From assembly GCF_900112825.1 (NCBI RefSeq), contig NZ_FONE01000003.1, forward strand, positions 1-64,000: 64,000 bases of DNA. The letters are read 5' to 3'. The stretch comes from Nitrosomonas sp. Nm166 (GTDB lineage Bacteria > Pseudomonadota > Gammaproteobacteria > Burkholderiales > Nitrosomonadaceae). The notes under the pieces are model-generated. The model had not been told where the DNA came from and did not search any database. It saw only the letters and a program-made list of their open reading frames with translations. Made by a program: the position numbers and the translations under genes. Each line of letters begins with the position of its first letter. The first letter of the stretch is position 1. Shown piece after piece: positions 37,704 to 48,048 of this stretch.

Positions 37704-40700
37704 TCATATCCAGCCTTCCTGTAGCATGACATTACCTACCAGATAAGCGGTAGCCTCGGCGCTCTGGGCAATTTCAACAGCCAGCCATTCACGGTCAATT
37801 TGATGACTGTCCAGGCGGGATAATTGTTGACTGAGTTCTTCGCCCGTTGCTGAACGTCCCAATGTCCGGGTATACATCGTTTGCACATAATCAGTATTGG
37901 ATAGTGCATTCAAACCAGCGCGTTGCTGAAACCAATCCAGAATAGCATCATGGCTTACCTGAGCACTCAATGCTTCCCGTCCTGATTGCCATTCTTCCAC
38001 AGTAGCATCGCGGTTAAAAAAGCTATGTACCAGGCGCGCTAAAATAGCTTCTATCTGATCATGCGCAATCGCCACCGTTTCGCTACGATCAAAAGCGATC
38101 ATTTCGGCATTTTTGAGACTCAGCATGGCGCCATCATTGAAGCGGGTTAATTCCAGGTGATCATTGACAAACTCCAGGTGAACATCATCTCGCCTGCCTG
38201 CCATATACAGTACGTCATGACCGGCGCCGCCATCGGCATTCAAGGCCAATCCCAACGGCAAATAGCCCTGATCGTCACCATCATCGGTATTCACGGTGCG
38301 GGTAGCATCCAGCTGGATAATGGCTGGATTGGTTTCCAGACCGGCCAGTAATTCATCCTGGCTGACGTCTTGCAGATTGACAGCTTCGGGAAGGTTGTAA
38401 AAAGCAGTTAAAATATCGTCTGTCGTAGCACTTATCCAATTTTGTACCGCATCGCCTTCAGTACCTGTTAAATCACGCCCCAGCCAGGTTTTAACTAAAT
38501 GATGCGCGACCGCTTCAGTAGCAGAATGGGCTATGGCCAGGCTGGGGCCAGCAGTAAATCGGATTAGCTCAACATCGGTGAAGGTATCCATATCACCATT
38601 CGTGTGTGTCAGCGTAATCACATCGCCATGCACCGTAATCTGATAATCTGATAATTGCCCGTCCTGGGATGCGCTATCGAAACCCAGGCCGCCATTGAGC
38701 TGATCATTATCAGTGCCACCACTTAATCGATCATTACCGGTACCACCGAAAACAATATCATCGCCTGCATCACCGGAGGTTTGATCGTTGCCACTCAGGC
38801 TGCCGACCGTATCCTTACCGCCACCACCCAGCAAAATATCGTCGTCAGCACCGAGCACAATAAACTGATTCTGATCATCGCCGACAACGAAATTTTCGCC
38901 ATTACCGCCGACAACCCGCGTAGCTCCGATAATCGATGCAAAAGCAACATCGTCTAATTGAATAATGGTGCCGGATGGGAGGTTTCTGACATCAACTATC
39001 AAGACTTGCTTGCCATTGTTATCGCTATTTGATCCAGAAATAATGATGGGGATATTCGGTACCTGGCTATTATTGACTGATGGCGTAATGGCTTGAACCG
39101 TAATGCGCTCGTCACTGCCCAGTGTCGATAGAAAACCCCTGGTCTGGCTAATCATTTCCTGATTTAGATGGCTATCCGAATGGGTCTTTTGTTCAATCTG
39201 CCGGATGAGATCCTCGGTAGCATCTTGCAAATTCAGCGATTGAGGTTTTCCTGCCACATTCAAGCCTACACCAGCAGGCAAGCTGACGGTCAGTGTGACG
39301 TCACCGTTTGAATGAGTGATGACTGGAATATCAGCATACGCTCTGAATAAACTGTTTGAATCATCTTGCCGGTTAATACCGACAGGCGGAACTGTAGTTA
39401 CCACTGTACCGTTCGATTGCGTTGTTGCACTGATGGTTACGCCGTCGACGGTCGTAGTGATAGGGGAAGTATTGCCTCCGCCACCTGAGCCGCTTGATGA
39501 AGTACTTGGAACGGTCGCAGTAATCCCGTTATCGACCAGATCGGCTCCGGTAACTGTAGCATCCGCGCCTGCTGCCCAGTCTTCGGCTGCAGCCAAGTTA
39601 TAAGTTGTTGCATCGCTGGAGGCTGTGCCACTTTTGTTGATGATCTGATTGATCGCTGTCTTGTCAGTTGCACTTAAGGTGATGGTAAATGCCGTGCCGG
39701 AGGTAATCTCGACATCCGCGGAATCGGTCAGGGTATAGGTGGCGCCACCTTCACCGGTGAAGGTGAATTTGGAGGCATCGATGTCGTTGGCGGCGCTTTT
39801 CAGAAAATCAGTACCGGTAACCACCAGTACGCCAGTGCTGGCGTCATAGGTTGCCGAGGTGATGGCAGGTGCGGCGACATTGGAAACGGTAATGCCATTA
39901 CCAATAGCATCAATCACATTGACAGCCGCATCCGCGCCTGTGGCCCAGTCTTCGGCTGCAGCCAGGTTGTAGGTTGTTGCATCGGTGGAGGTTGTGCCAT
40001 CTTTGTTGACAATCTGATTGACAGCAGCTGTGTCGGTATTGCCTAAAGTAATCGTGAATGCCGTGCCGGAAGTGATTTCGACACTGGCGGTATCGGTCAG
40101 GGTGTAGGTAGCGCCGCCTTCACCGGTGAAAGTAAACTTGGAGGCATCGATATCATTGGCTGCGCCATCGCTTTTCAGAAAACTGGTGCCGCTGATTACC
40201 AGCGTACCAGTGCTGGCATCATACGTTGCCGAGGTAATGGCAGGTAGAGCGACATTTGAAACGGTGATGCCGTTGCCGCTGGCATCTGTGGTATCGCCGG
40301 TAGTTACATTCGTATTCCAGCCATCGGCGGCGGCCAGATCGTAAGCCGTGTCACCAGTAGAGCTGGTGCCATCTTTATTGATGATCTGGTTAACGGCCGC
40401 CTTGTCGGTACTGCTCAAAGTGATGGTAAATGCCGTGCTGGAGGTAATTTCAACATCGGCGGTATCAGTCAGCGTATAGGTAGTGCCGCTTTCACCGGTG
40501 AACGTAAAGCGGGATATATCGATGTCAGCACCGCCGCCATTGGCTTGCAGATTGGTAGCGGTGACGGTCAAGGAGCCCGTTGAGGCATCATAGGTGGCTG
40601 AAGTAATTCTCGGATTGACTGAAACCGTCATGGCATTGGTGGCGTCGCTGATGTCGCTGTCTATATCCGCGCCTGCCAGCCAGTTGTCGGCTGCAGCCAG

Positions 40701-43700
40701 GTTATAGGTGGAACTGTCCGATGACGTGGTGCCAGTCTGATCCAATAGTGCATCTACATTCGTTTTGTCTATCCCAGATAATGTAACGCTAAAGGAAGTC
40801 GCCGAAGTGATTTCGACATCCGAGGCGCTGGTGATCATATAAGTGGCATTTGCAGTACCGCCGGTCAAAGTCAATGTGGAAATATCAATGTCGTTATCCG
40901 CGCCAGCCTTGTTAAAGAGATTAGTGCCCGTAACAACCAATAGGCCAGTTTCAGCATCGTAAGTTGCCGAGGTAATGGTGGGTGTCTGAACATTACTCAC
41001 CGTTATTCCGTTACCGGTGAGATCAGCAACAGTAGTGGAAGAAGCGGTACCGGTCATCCAGTCTTCAGCAGCCGCAATATTATAAGTAGTTGCGCCGGAA
41101 GAAGCGGTGCCATTCTTGTTCAACAAGCCATGTACCACCAACTGGTCAGCAGCATTAAGCGTCACACTGAAGGAAGTCGCCGAAGTAATTTCCGCATTCG
41201 CTGAAGTCAAGGTATAACTGCCGCCTTCTCCTGTTAACGTGAGCAGGGAAACTGCAACATCGTTGGTTGCACCACTGCTGGAAACCAGATTTGTGCCGGT
41301 TACCGTCAGGATGTTGGTGCTGGCGTCAAAAGTGGCGGAAGTAATCTCGGGAGCGGCATAATTGCTGACCGTGATCGCATTGCCGGTGAGGTCGATCACG
41401 GCGACCGCGGCATCCGCGCCCACCGCCCAGTCTTCGGCTGCGGCCAGATTGTATGTGGTGCCACCGACTGCTGTCGTGCCGTCCTGATTCAACAATGCTT
41501 CTACGTTGATCAGATCGTCGCCAGTCAGCGTGACCGAGAACGATGTTCCCGATGTGATTTCGACATCCGTTGTGCTGGTCAGCGTGTAGGTTGCGCCGCC
41601 TTCGCCGGTGAAGATTAGCTTGGAAACATCAATGTCGTTGCCAGTACCGCTATTTTGTAGAAAGCCGGTACCGGTCACCGTTAATACATTGCTGTTGTAA
41701 TCATAAGCAGCTGAGGTGATGGTGGGTACGGCTACGTTGGATATGGTTATACCATTACCTGTGGTATCGGCTACGGTAACGGCCGCATCGGCACCCGCTG
41801 CCCAATCTTCAGCGGCGGCCAGGTTGTAAGTTGTCCCAACCGTAGAACTGGTGCCATTTTTGTTGATGATCTGGTTGATGGCCGCCTTGTCGGTGCTGCT
41901 CAGCGTAATGGTAAATGACGTGCCGGAGGTAATCTCGACATCCGCAGTATCGGTCAGTGTGTAAGTAGCACCGCCTTCGCCGGTAAAGGTGAATTTGGAT
42001 ACATCGATGTCATTGGCAGCGCCGCTTAAACTCAGAAAACCAGAATCGGTTACTACCAGCGCGCCGGTGCTGGCGTCATAGGTTGCCGATGTGATAGCAG
42101 GTGCAGCGACATTGGATACAGTAATGCCATTTCCTGTGGTATCGGCCACATCAACAGCCGCATCCGCACCTGCCGCCCAATCTTCCGCAGCGGTCAGGTT
42201 ATAGGTAGTACCGCCTGTTGATGAAGTGCCATTTTTGTTGACGATCTGATTGACGGCGGCCTTGTCGGTGCTGCTCAAGGTCAGGGTAAATGACGTGCCG
42301 GAAGTAATCTCGACATCGGCGGTATCGGTCAAGCTATAGGTGGCGCCACCTTCGCCGGTGAAGGTGAACTTGGACGCATCGATATCATTGGCAGCACCAT
42401 CGTTTTTCAGAAAACCAGAACCGGTGACTACCAGTGCACCAGTACTGGCATCATACGTTGCCGATGTGATGACAGGTGCAGCCACGTTGGAAACGGTAAT
42501 GCCGTTTCCGGTCGTATCGGCTACATTGACAGCCGCATCAGCACCTGCCGCCCAATCTTCTGCGGCGGCTAGGTTATAAGTTGTCCCACCCGTGGAACTG
42601 GTACCGTTTTTGTTGACGATCTGGTTGACGGCCGCCTTATCGGTGCTGCTCAGCGTAATGGTAAAGGCCGTGCCGGAGGTGATTTCGACATTGGCGGAAT
42701 CAGTGAGCGTGTAAGTTGTGCCACCTTCACCAGTAAACGTGAATTTGTTGGCGACAATGTCATTAGTTGCACCGCTTAAACTCATAAAACCGGTACCGGT
42801 GACTACCAGTGCACCGGTGCTGGCATCATACGTTGCCGATGTAATGGCAGGTGCAGCCACGTTGGAAACGGTAATGCCATTTCCTGTGGTATCGGCCACA
42901 TTGGCAGCCGCATCAGCACCTGCCGCCCAGTCTTCTGCGGCAGCTAAATTGTAAGTTATCCCATCCGTGGAACTGGTGCCATTTTTGTTGATGATCTGAT
43001 TGACGGCCGCCTTATCGGTGCTGCTCAGCGTAATGGTAAAGGCCGTGCCGGAGGTGATTTCGACATTGGCGGAATCAGTGAGCGTGTAAGTTGTGCCACC
43101 TTCACCAGTAAACGTGAATTTGTTGGCGACAATGTCATTAGTTGCACCGCTTAAACTCATAAAACCGGTACCGGTGACTACCAGTGCACCGGTGCTGGCA
43201 TCATACGTTGCCGATGTAATGGCAGGTGCAGCCACGTTGGAAACGGTAATGCCATTTCCTGTGGTATCGGCCACATTGGCAGCCGCATCAGCACCTGCCG
43301 CCCAGTCTTCTGCGGCAGCCAGGCTGTAGGTGGTGCCTCCGGTAGAACTGGTACCGTTTTTGTTGACGATCTGATTGACGGCTGTCTTATCATTGCTGCT
43401 CAAGGTCAGGGTAAATGACGTGCCGGAGGTAATCTCGACATCCGCAGAATCGGTCAGCGTATACGCCGCACCACCCTCACCAGTAAACGTGAACTTGGAG
43501 GCATCAATATCATTGGCGCCGCTTAAACTCAGAAAATCAGTACCGGTGACTACCAGTGCACCGGTGCTGGCGTCATACGTGGCTGATGTGATGGCTGGCA
43601 CTGCAACATTGGAAGCCGTGATGCCATTGCCGGTAAGATCAGCCACACTGACAACCGCATCGGTGCCTGCTGCCCAATCTTCTGCGGCAGCCAGGTTATA

Positions 43701-46700
43701 GGTGGTGCCTCCGGTAGAACTGGTGCCATTTTTGTTGACGATCTGATTGACGGCTGTCTTATCATTGCTGCTCAAGGTCAGGGTAAATGACGTGCCGGAG
43801 GTAATCTCGACATCCGCAGAATCGGTCAGCGTATACGCCGCACCACCCTCACCAGTAAACGTGAACTTGGAGGCATCAATATCATTGGCGCCGCTTAAAC
43901 TCAGAAAATCAGTACCGGTGACTACCAGTGCACCGGTGCTGGCGTCATACGTGGCTGATGTGATGGCTGGCACTGCAACATTGGAAGCCGTGATGCCATT
44001 GCCGGTAAGATCAGCCACACTGACAACCGCATCGGTGCCTGCTGCCCAATCTTCAGCGGCAGCCAGGTTATAGGTGGTGCCTCCGGTAGAACTGGTACCA
44101 TTTTTGTTGACGATCTGATTGATCGCTGCCTTGTCAGTGCTGCTCAAGGTCAGGGTGAATGATGTGCCGGAGGTGATCTCGACATTGGCGGAATCAGTGA
44201 GCATGTAGGTGGCGCCGCCTTCGCCGGTGAACGTGAATTTGGACGCATCAATATCATTGGCAGTGCCGCTGGCTATGAGGAATCCAGAACCGGTGACCAC
44301 CAGCGCACCCGTGCTGGCGTCATAGGTTGCCGATGTAATAGTGGGGGTTGCGACGTTGGAGACGGTAATGCCGTTTCCGGTCGTATCAGCCACACTGACG
44401 GCCGCATCGGCGCCTGCTGCCCAGTCTTCAGCGGCGGCCAGGTTGTAGGTGGTGCCTCCGGTAGAACTGGTACCATTTTTGTTGACGATCTGGTTGATGG
44501 CCACCTTGTCGGTGGTACTTAACGTAATGGTAAAGGCGGCGCCGGAGGTGATCTCGACACTGGCAGTATCGGTCAGCGTGTAAGTGGCACCGCCTTCGCC
44601 GGTAAAAGTGAACTTGGAGGCATCAATATCATTGGCAGCACCGCTGGCTATGAGGAATCCAGAACCGGTGACCACCAGCGCACCCGTGCTGGCGTCATAG
44701 GTTGCCGATGTAATAGTGGGGGTTGCGACGTTGGAGACGGTAATGCCGTTTCCGGTCGTATCAGCCACACTGACGGCCGCATCGGCGCCTGCTGCCCAGT
44801 CTTCAGCGGCGGCCAGGTTGTATGTGGTGCCTCCGGTAGAACTGGTACCATTTTTGTTGACGATCTGGTTGATGGCTGCTTTGTCAGTTGCACTCAGCGT
44901 AATGGTAAGTGCCGTGCCGGAAGTAATCTCGACATCGGTGGTATCGGTCAAGCTATAGGTCGCACCGCCCTCGCCGGTGAAGGTGAATTTGGACGCATCG
45001 ATGTCATTGGCAGCACCGCTGGCTGTGAGGAAATCTGATCCTGCTACCACCAGCGCGCCAGTGCTGGCGTCATACGTTGCTGAGGTGATGGCAGGAGCAG
45101 CCACATTGGAAACGGTAATACCGTTGCCGGTCGTATCGGCCACATTGACAGCAGCATCAGCACCTGCTGCCCAGTCTTCAGCGGCTGCCAGGTTATAAGT
45201 GGTGCCGCCTGTTGATGAAGTGCCATTCTTGTTGACGATCTGGTTGATGGCAGCCTTGTCCGTGCTGCTCAAGGTGATGGTGAATGCTGTGCCGGAGGTG
45301 ATCTCGACATTGGCGGAATCCGTGAGCGTGTAGGTCGCACCGCCCTCACCAGTAAACGTGAATTTGTTGGCGACGATATCATTGGTTGCACCGCTCCGAC
45401 TCAGGAAGCCGGTGCCGGTGACCACTAATGCACCGGTGCTGGCATCATAAGCAGCCGAGGTGATGGCTGGCACTGCAACATTGCTGGCAGTAATGTTGTT
45501 AAAAGTATCAGCAATGTTAGTGTTGCCAATAACGGTGTTCCAGTCATCGGCAGCACTCAAGATATAAGTGGAGATGTCCGTGGAGCTTCCACCGTTCTTG
45601 TTGACGATCTGGTTGACGGCGGCTTTGTCAGTTGCGCTCAGCGTAATGATGAATGCTGTGCCGGAGGTAATCTCGACATTGGCCGTATCGGTCAAGGTGT
45701 GAGTGGCACCGCCTTCGCCAGTAAAGGTGAATTTATTGGCGGTGATGTCGTTGGTGGCGCCGCTGGCTTTGACGAAATTGGCTCCGGTGACCACCAGGCT
45801 CCCTGTGCTGGCGTCGTACGTGGCGGATGTGATGGTGGGTGTCTGCACGTTACTGACGGTAATTGCGTTGCCAGTCGTGTCCGCATTGCCGCTTTGAGCA
45901 GGATTCCAGTCAGCGGCGGCGGCAATGTTAAACGTTGTAGCGTCGACGGAGGAGGTACCGTTTTTATTCAGCAATCCTTCTACATTGAGTTGATCCGTTG
46001 CATTCAGAGCAACGGTAAATGAAGTTGCTGAGGTGATTTCAACGTTTGATGAAGTGAGCGTATAGGTTGCACCGCCTTGTCCAGTCAGCGTCAGTTTGGA
46101 AACATCGATGTCGTTGAACGCGCCGGATGTGGCGGTCATGTTGGTGCCGGTGACGACCAGCGAGTTGGTGCTGGCGTCGTACGTGGCGGATGTGATGGTA
46201 GGAACCGCGGCTGCGGAAGTGTCAATGTCATCGATAGTAAGCTCTACATCACTGTCAAAAGCAAAGCGTATTTCATCGATATTGTTGAATGCAGAGTTAA
46301 ATATTAATGATCCGCTTATACTAGGTGCTACGTTGCCTTGCTGTGTATAGCTGATGTTTCCGGCAGCATCGCTGGTGGTTAAATCTACAGACTCCGAAGC
46401 GACAACCAAAACGCCATCCCGGTAACCTGAAATTGCCAGAGAAGTTGAATTACCATTCGGGCCATTGTCAATATTGAATGAATTGAGCTGAAAATCGGAG
46501 CCATCTGAGGATTTGAAAAAGAAATCGGTTACCGAAAGGCCACCATAATTAAGAAGAATGGATCGTCCGCCAGATTGATTTAAAAGAAGTGAAAATTCTG
46601 AATTGCTGGCATTGACGATATCAATCGAGCTGCTGGCACCGAATGTCCATCCGCTATAAGTAGCCGACGTAACATTCTGGTTATCGACTAACGATCCGCT

Positions 46701-46721
46701 ATCGAAGTTTGTAATCGTCAT
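37704..46721 (-). CDS. Giant repeat adhesin-like protein with RTX and DUF4214 regions
   Basis: A 3005-residue probable surface or secreted protein. Residues 1-170 form a unique head (beginning MTITNFDSGSLVDNQNVTSA). Residues about 172-2397 are 18 repeats of about 124 residues, each opening PxITSATYDASTGxLVVTG and containing EGGATYTLTD, VEITSGTAFTITLS and NKNGTSS. A Ser/Gly linker (SSSGSGGGG) follows, then an RTX block at about 2600-2680 (GGGGKDT, AGDDIVFGGTGNDRLSGG) that should bind calcium, and DUF4214 units at the C-terminus (YVQTMYTRTLGRSATGEEL). No signal peptide, so type I secretion is likely. A strong AAGGAG site lies ahead of the ATG. Several repeats are almost identical at the DNA level. 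No exporter genes lie nearby. Confidence 0.9.
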   Translation of the reverse strand: MTITNFDSGSLVDNQNVTSATYSGWTFGASSSIDIVNASNSEFSLLLNQSGGRSILLNYGGLSVTDFFFKSSDGSDFQLNSFNIDNGPNGNSTSLAISGYRDGVLVVASESVDLTTSDAAGNISYTQQGNVAPSISGSLIFNSAFNNIDEIRFAFDSDVELTIDDIDTSAAAVPTITSATYDASTNSLVVTGTNMTATSGAFNDIDVSKLTLTGQGGATYTLTSSNVEITSATSFTVALNATDQLNVEGLLNKNGTSSVDATTFNIAAAADWNPAQSGNADTTGNAITVSNVQTPTITSATYDASTGSLVVTGANFVKASGATNDITANKFTFTGEGGATHTLTDTANVEITSGTAFIITLSATDKAAVNQIVNKNGGSSTDISTYILSAADDWNTVIGNTNIADTFNNITASNVAVPAITSAAYDASTGALVVTGTGFLSRSGATNDIVANKFTFTGEGGATYTLTDSANVEITSGTAFTITLSSTDKAAINQIVNKNGTSSTGGTTYNLAAAEDWAAGADAAVNVADTTGNGITVSNVAAPAITSATYDASTGALVVAGSDFLTASGAANDIDASKFTFTGEGGATYSLTDTTDVEITSGTALTITLSATDKAAINQIVNKNGTSSTGGTTYNLAAAEDWAAGADAAVSVADTTGNGITVSNVATPTITSATYDASTGALVVTGSGFLIASGAANDIDASKFTFTGEGGATYTLTDTASVEITSGAAFTITLSTTDKVAINQIVNKNGTSSTGGTTYNLAAAEDWAAGADAAVSVADTTGNGITVSNVATPTITSATYDASTGALVVTGSGFLIASGTANDIDASKFTFTGEGGATYMLTDSANVEITSGTSFTLTLSSTDKAAINQIVNKNGTSSTGGTTYNLAAAEDWAAGTDAVVSVADLTGNGITASNVAVPAITSATYDASTGALVVTGTDFLSLSGANDIDASKFTFTGEGGAAYTLTDSADVEITSGTSFTLTLSSNDKTAVNQIVNKNGTSSTGGTTYNLAAAEDWAAGTDAVVSVADLTGNGITASNVAVPAITSATYDASTGALVVTGTDFLSLSGANDIDASKFTFTGEGGAAYTLTDSADVEITSGTSFTLTLSSNDKTAVNQIVNKNGTSSTGGTTYSLAAAEDWAAGADAAANVADTTGNGITVSNVAAPAITSATYDASTGALVVTGTGFMSLSGATNDIVANKFTFTGEGGTTYTLTDSANVEITSGTAFTITLSSTDKAAVNQIINKNGTSSTDGITYNLAAAEDWAAGADAAANVADTTGNGITVSNVAAPAITSATYDASTGALVVTGTGFMSLSGATNDIVANKFTFTGEGGTTYTLTDSANVEITSGTAFTITLSSTDKAAVNQIVNKNGTSSTGGTTYNLAAAEDWAAGADAAVNVADTTGNGITVSNVAAPVITSATYDASTGALVVTGSGFLKNDGAANDIDASKFTFTGEGGATYSLTDTADVEITSGTSFTLTLSSTDKAAVNQIVNKNGTSSTGGTTYNLTAAEDWAAGADAAVDVADTTGNGITVSNVAAPAITSATYDASTGALVVTDSGFLSLSGAANDIDVSKFTFTGEGGATYTLTDTADVEITSGTSFTITLSSTDKAAINQIINKNGTSSTVGTTYNLAAAEDWAAGADAAVTVADTTGNGITISNVAVPTITSAAYDYNSNVLTVTGTGFLQNSGTGNDIDVSKLIFTGEGGATYTLTSTTDVEITSGTSFSVTLTGDDLINVEALLNQDGTTAVGGTTYNLAAAEDWAVGADAAVAVIDLTGNAITVSNYAAPEITSATFDASTNILTVTGTNLVSSSGATNDVAVSLLTLTGEGGSYTLTSANAEITSATSFSVTLNAADQLVVHGLLNKNGTASSGATTYNIAAAEDWMTGTASSTTVADLTGNGITVSNVQTPTITSATYDAETGLLVVTGTNLFNKAGADNDIDISTLTLTGGTANATYMITSASDVEITSATSFSVTLSGIDKTNVDALLDQTGTTSSDSSTYNLAAADNWLAGADIDSDISDATNAMTVSVNPRITSATYDASTGSLTVTATNLQANGGGADIDISRFTFTGESGTTYTLTDTADVEITSSTAFTITLSSTDKAAVNQIINKDGTSSTGDTAYDLAAADGWNTNVTTGDTTDASGNGITVSNVALPAITSATYDASTGTLVISGTSFLKSDGAANDIDASKFTFTGEGGATYTLTDTASVEITSGTAFTITLGNTDTAAVNQIVNKDGTTSTDATTYNLAAAEDWATGADAAVNVIDAIGNGITVSNVAAPAITSATYDASTGVLVVTGTDFLKSAANDIDASKFTFTGEGGATYTLTDSADVEITSGTAFTITLSATDKTAINQIINKSGTASSDATTYNLAAAEDWAAGADATVTGADLVDNGITATVPSTSSSGSGGGGNTSPITTTVDGVTISATTQSNGTVVTTVPPVGINRQDDSNSLFRAYADIPVITHSNGDVTLTVSLPAGVGLNVAGKPQSLNLQDATEDLIRQIEQKTHSDSHLNQEMISQTRGFLSTLGSDERITVQAITPSVNNSQVPNIPIIISGSNSDNNGKQVLIVDVRNLPSGTIIQLDDVAFASIIGATRVVGGNGENFVVGDDQNQFIVLGADDDILLGGGGKDTVGSLSGNDQTSGDAGDDIVFGGTGNDRLSGGTDNDQLNGGLGFDSASQDGQLSDYQITVHGDVITLTHTNGDMDTFTDVELIRFTAGPSLAIAHSATEAVAHHLVKTWLGRDLTGTEGDAVQNWISATTDDILTAFYNLPEAVNLQDVSQDELLAGLETNPAIIQLDATRTVNTDDGDDQGYLPLGLALNADGGAGHDVLYMAGRRDDVHLEFVNDHLELTRFNDGAMLSLKNAEMIAFDRSETVAIAHDQIEAILARLVHSFFNRDATVEEWQSGREALSAQVSHDAILDWFQQRAGLNALSNTDYVQTMYTRTLGRSATGEELSQQLSRLDSHQIDREWLAVEIAQSAEATAYLVGNVMLQEGWI
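39530..46205. repeat. Eighteen tandem coding repeats of about 370-375 bp
   Basis: The repeat array of the giant protein. Most copies are 372-375 bp. Neighbouring copies at 42718/43093, 43375/43747 and 44273/44648 are nearly identical over more than 200-300 bp, while the outer copies are well diverged. This pattern points to recent duplication inside the array. Repeat numbers in short-read assemblies may be wrong here. Confidence 0.92.
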
Positions 46722-46838
46722 TGAATCGCTCCTTTTCCTTTAATCACATTACAGCCATGTCTCGATTTTTCTAGTTGTACTGTTTGAGTAGTCATATTCT
46801 GATACCTTTGTAGTCTGGTTTCCCTCAAGGAAATTTAT

Positions 46839-47819
46839 TTAATCTTCCTGCAAGTGCTGTGCAACTTTCTGATCCAGCTCGGCCAGCCATGTTTCTGGCA
46901 TCACGACCAGTATTTGTTGCAGCATTTCTTTTGCTGTCCTGATTTCTTCAGGATTCCTGGATCGTTGTATGGCTGCAGAGAGCCATAGATAGGCCTTGGC
47001 GAGGTGTTCCGCTGATAGCTGATTGGTTTGCGGATCCGGTTCTGCATGATAAAAATGTTTTCCCGCCTGGAAATAAGCCGGCACAAATTTTCGTCCGGCG
47101 GCCTGTTCAAACATTTGCCGGGTTTTTTCCGGTGTGTGGCCTTCCACTAAGCCTTTATGCAAAATAATGCCTAGATAGTAAAACGCTTCAGGTGCCTGTT
47201 TTTGTGCTGCGATTTCAAACCAGCGATAGGCTTGCCGCATATCCTGAACGGATGGATCACCTTGTAGATAGAATTTTCCTAACCATATTTGCGCAGGGAT
47301 GGAACCTTGCTGTGCAGCGGGGTGACAAAGCGCAAGCGCTTTACCAGGATCCTTGGAAACACCGTTTCCGGTCATATAGAGATTACCGAGGTGGCAGTAG
47401 GAATGAAGGTGTCCAGCCTGCGCCGCTTTCTGATACCAGATGGCAGCTTGTGCAAGATCTGGAGCGCGATGCGCGCCTTCCTCAAGGCAGGCGCCGGTCA
47501 GATGCTGGGCTGCCGGAATGCCACCTTGTGCCGCCTTTTCAAACCACTCGCAGGCGGTTGCCTGATCAACTGCACGTCCCCAGCCATTCTGATAAAAAAG
47601 ACCCAGCGAGAATTGCGCCAATGCATTGTGATCATTTCCGGCTGCAGCATGATATCCGGTAAAGGCTTTATCATAATCGCCTGATGCCAGCGCTGCCTGG
47701 GCATCTTTCATGATCTGACTGCTATCCGCTTGTGCATATGCGCTGCCTTCGGGCAGCAGCATGATCGGGTATAGAAATAACAGCAAAGCTTTTTTCATTT
47801 TTTTGTGACTGGAAGTCAC
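46839..47819 (-). CDS. Exported Sel1-repeat protein
   Basis: A 326-residue protein with a signal peptide (ALLLFLYPIMLLPEGSAYA) and five to six Sel1-like repeats, short helix pairs seen as AQFSLGLFYQNGWGRAVDQ, AACEWFEKAAQGGIPAAQ-like, AAIWYQKAAQAGHLHSYCHLG and AYRWFEIAAQKQAPEAFYYLG. Such domains act as protein-interaction scaffolds in the periplasm or at the surface. It is encoded upstream of the giant adhesin on the same strand (117 bases between). A role in surface display or secretion of that protein is possible but only inferred from position. Confidence 0.85.
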   Translation of the reverse strand: MTSSHKKMKKALLLFLYPIMLLPEGSAYAQADSSQIMKDAQAALASGDYDKAFTGYHAAAGNDHNALAQFSLGLFYQNGWGRAVDQATACEWFEKAAQGGIPAAQHLTGACLEEGAHRAPDLAQAAIWYQKAAQAGHLHSYCHLGNLYMTGNGVSKDPGKALALCHPAAQQGSIPAQIWLGKFYLQGDPSVQDMRQAYRWFEIAAQKQAPEAFYYLGIILHKGLVEGHTPEKTRQMFEQAAGRKFVPAYFQAGKHFYHAEPDPQTNQLSAEHLAKAYLWLSAAIQRSRNPEEIRTAKEMLQQILVVMPETWLAELDQKVAQHLQED

Positions 47820-47889
47820 CGGCTAATTGCTGTCAATGGTGGATTGATCCGTTACTCAATTAAGCCGATGATTTTCCTGTTTAATCTAA

Positions 47890-48032
47890 GGAAACGCTGA
47901 TTAATTGACTGCACGGGCGAATCGCTTCGTTGCGCGGTACTCGCTTCCTCGTCTATCTGATTGATATGTCTCGGTTGCTGCGTTCCGTGCGCCTCGCGCT
48001 TCACCACGTTCGCCGAATTAATCAGCGTTTCC
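47890..48032. repeat. Palindromic element, family B, copy 2 (MITE-like)
   Basis: A 143-bp near-identical copy of the element at 35115-35256, in the same orientation, with ends GGAAACGCTGATTAAT / ATTAATCAGCGTTTCC and flanking CTAA. It lies between the Sel1 gene and the 3' end of the tail-collar gene, 16 bases from the latter's stop. A 75-residue open frame covering it is not a gene. Confidence 0.92.
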
Positions 48033-48048
48033 CTAAAAGATTTGTTGT

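Noticed and set aside
39530-46205. Regular repeats that could suggest a CRISPR array
   Set aside because: Repeat units are about 372-375 bp, coding and contiguous, without short repeats separated by unique spacers.
38157-46350. Many open frames on the plus strand opposite the giant adhesin gene
   Set aside because: They repeat with the 372-375 bp array and are shadows of the minus-strand repeats, with no domains of their own.
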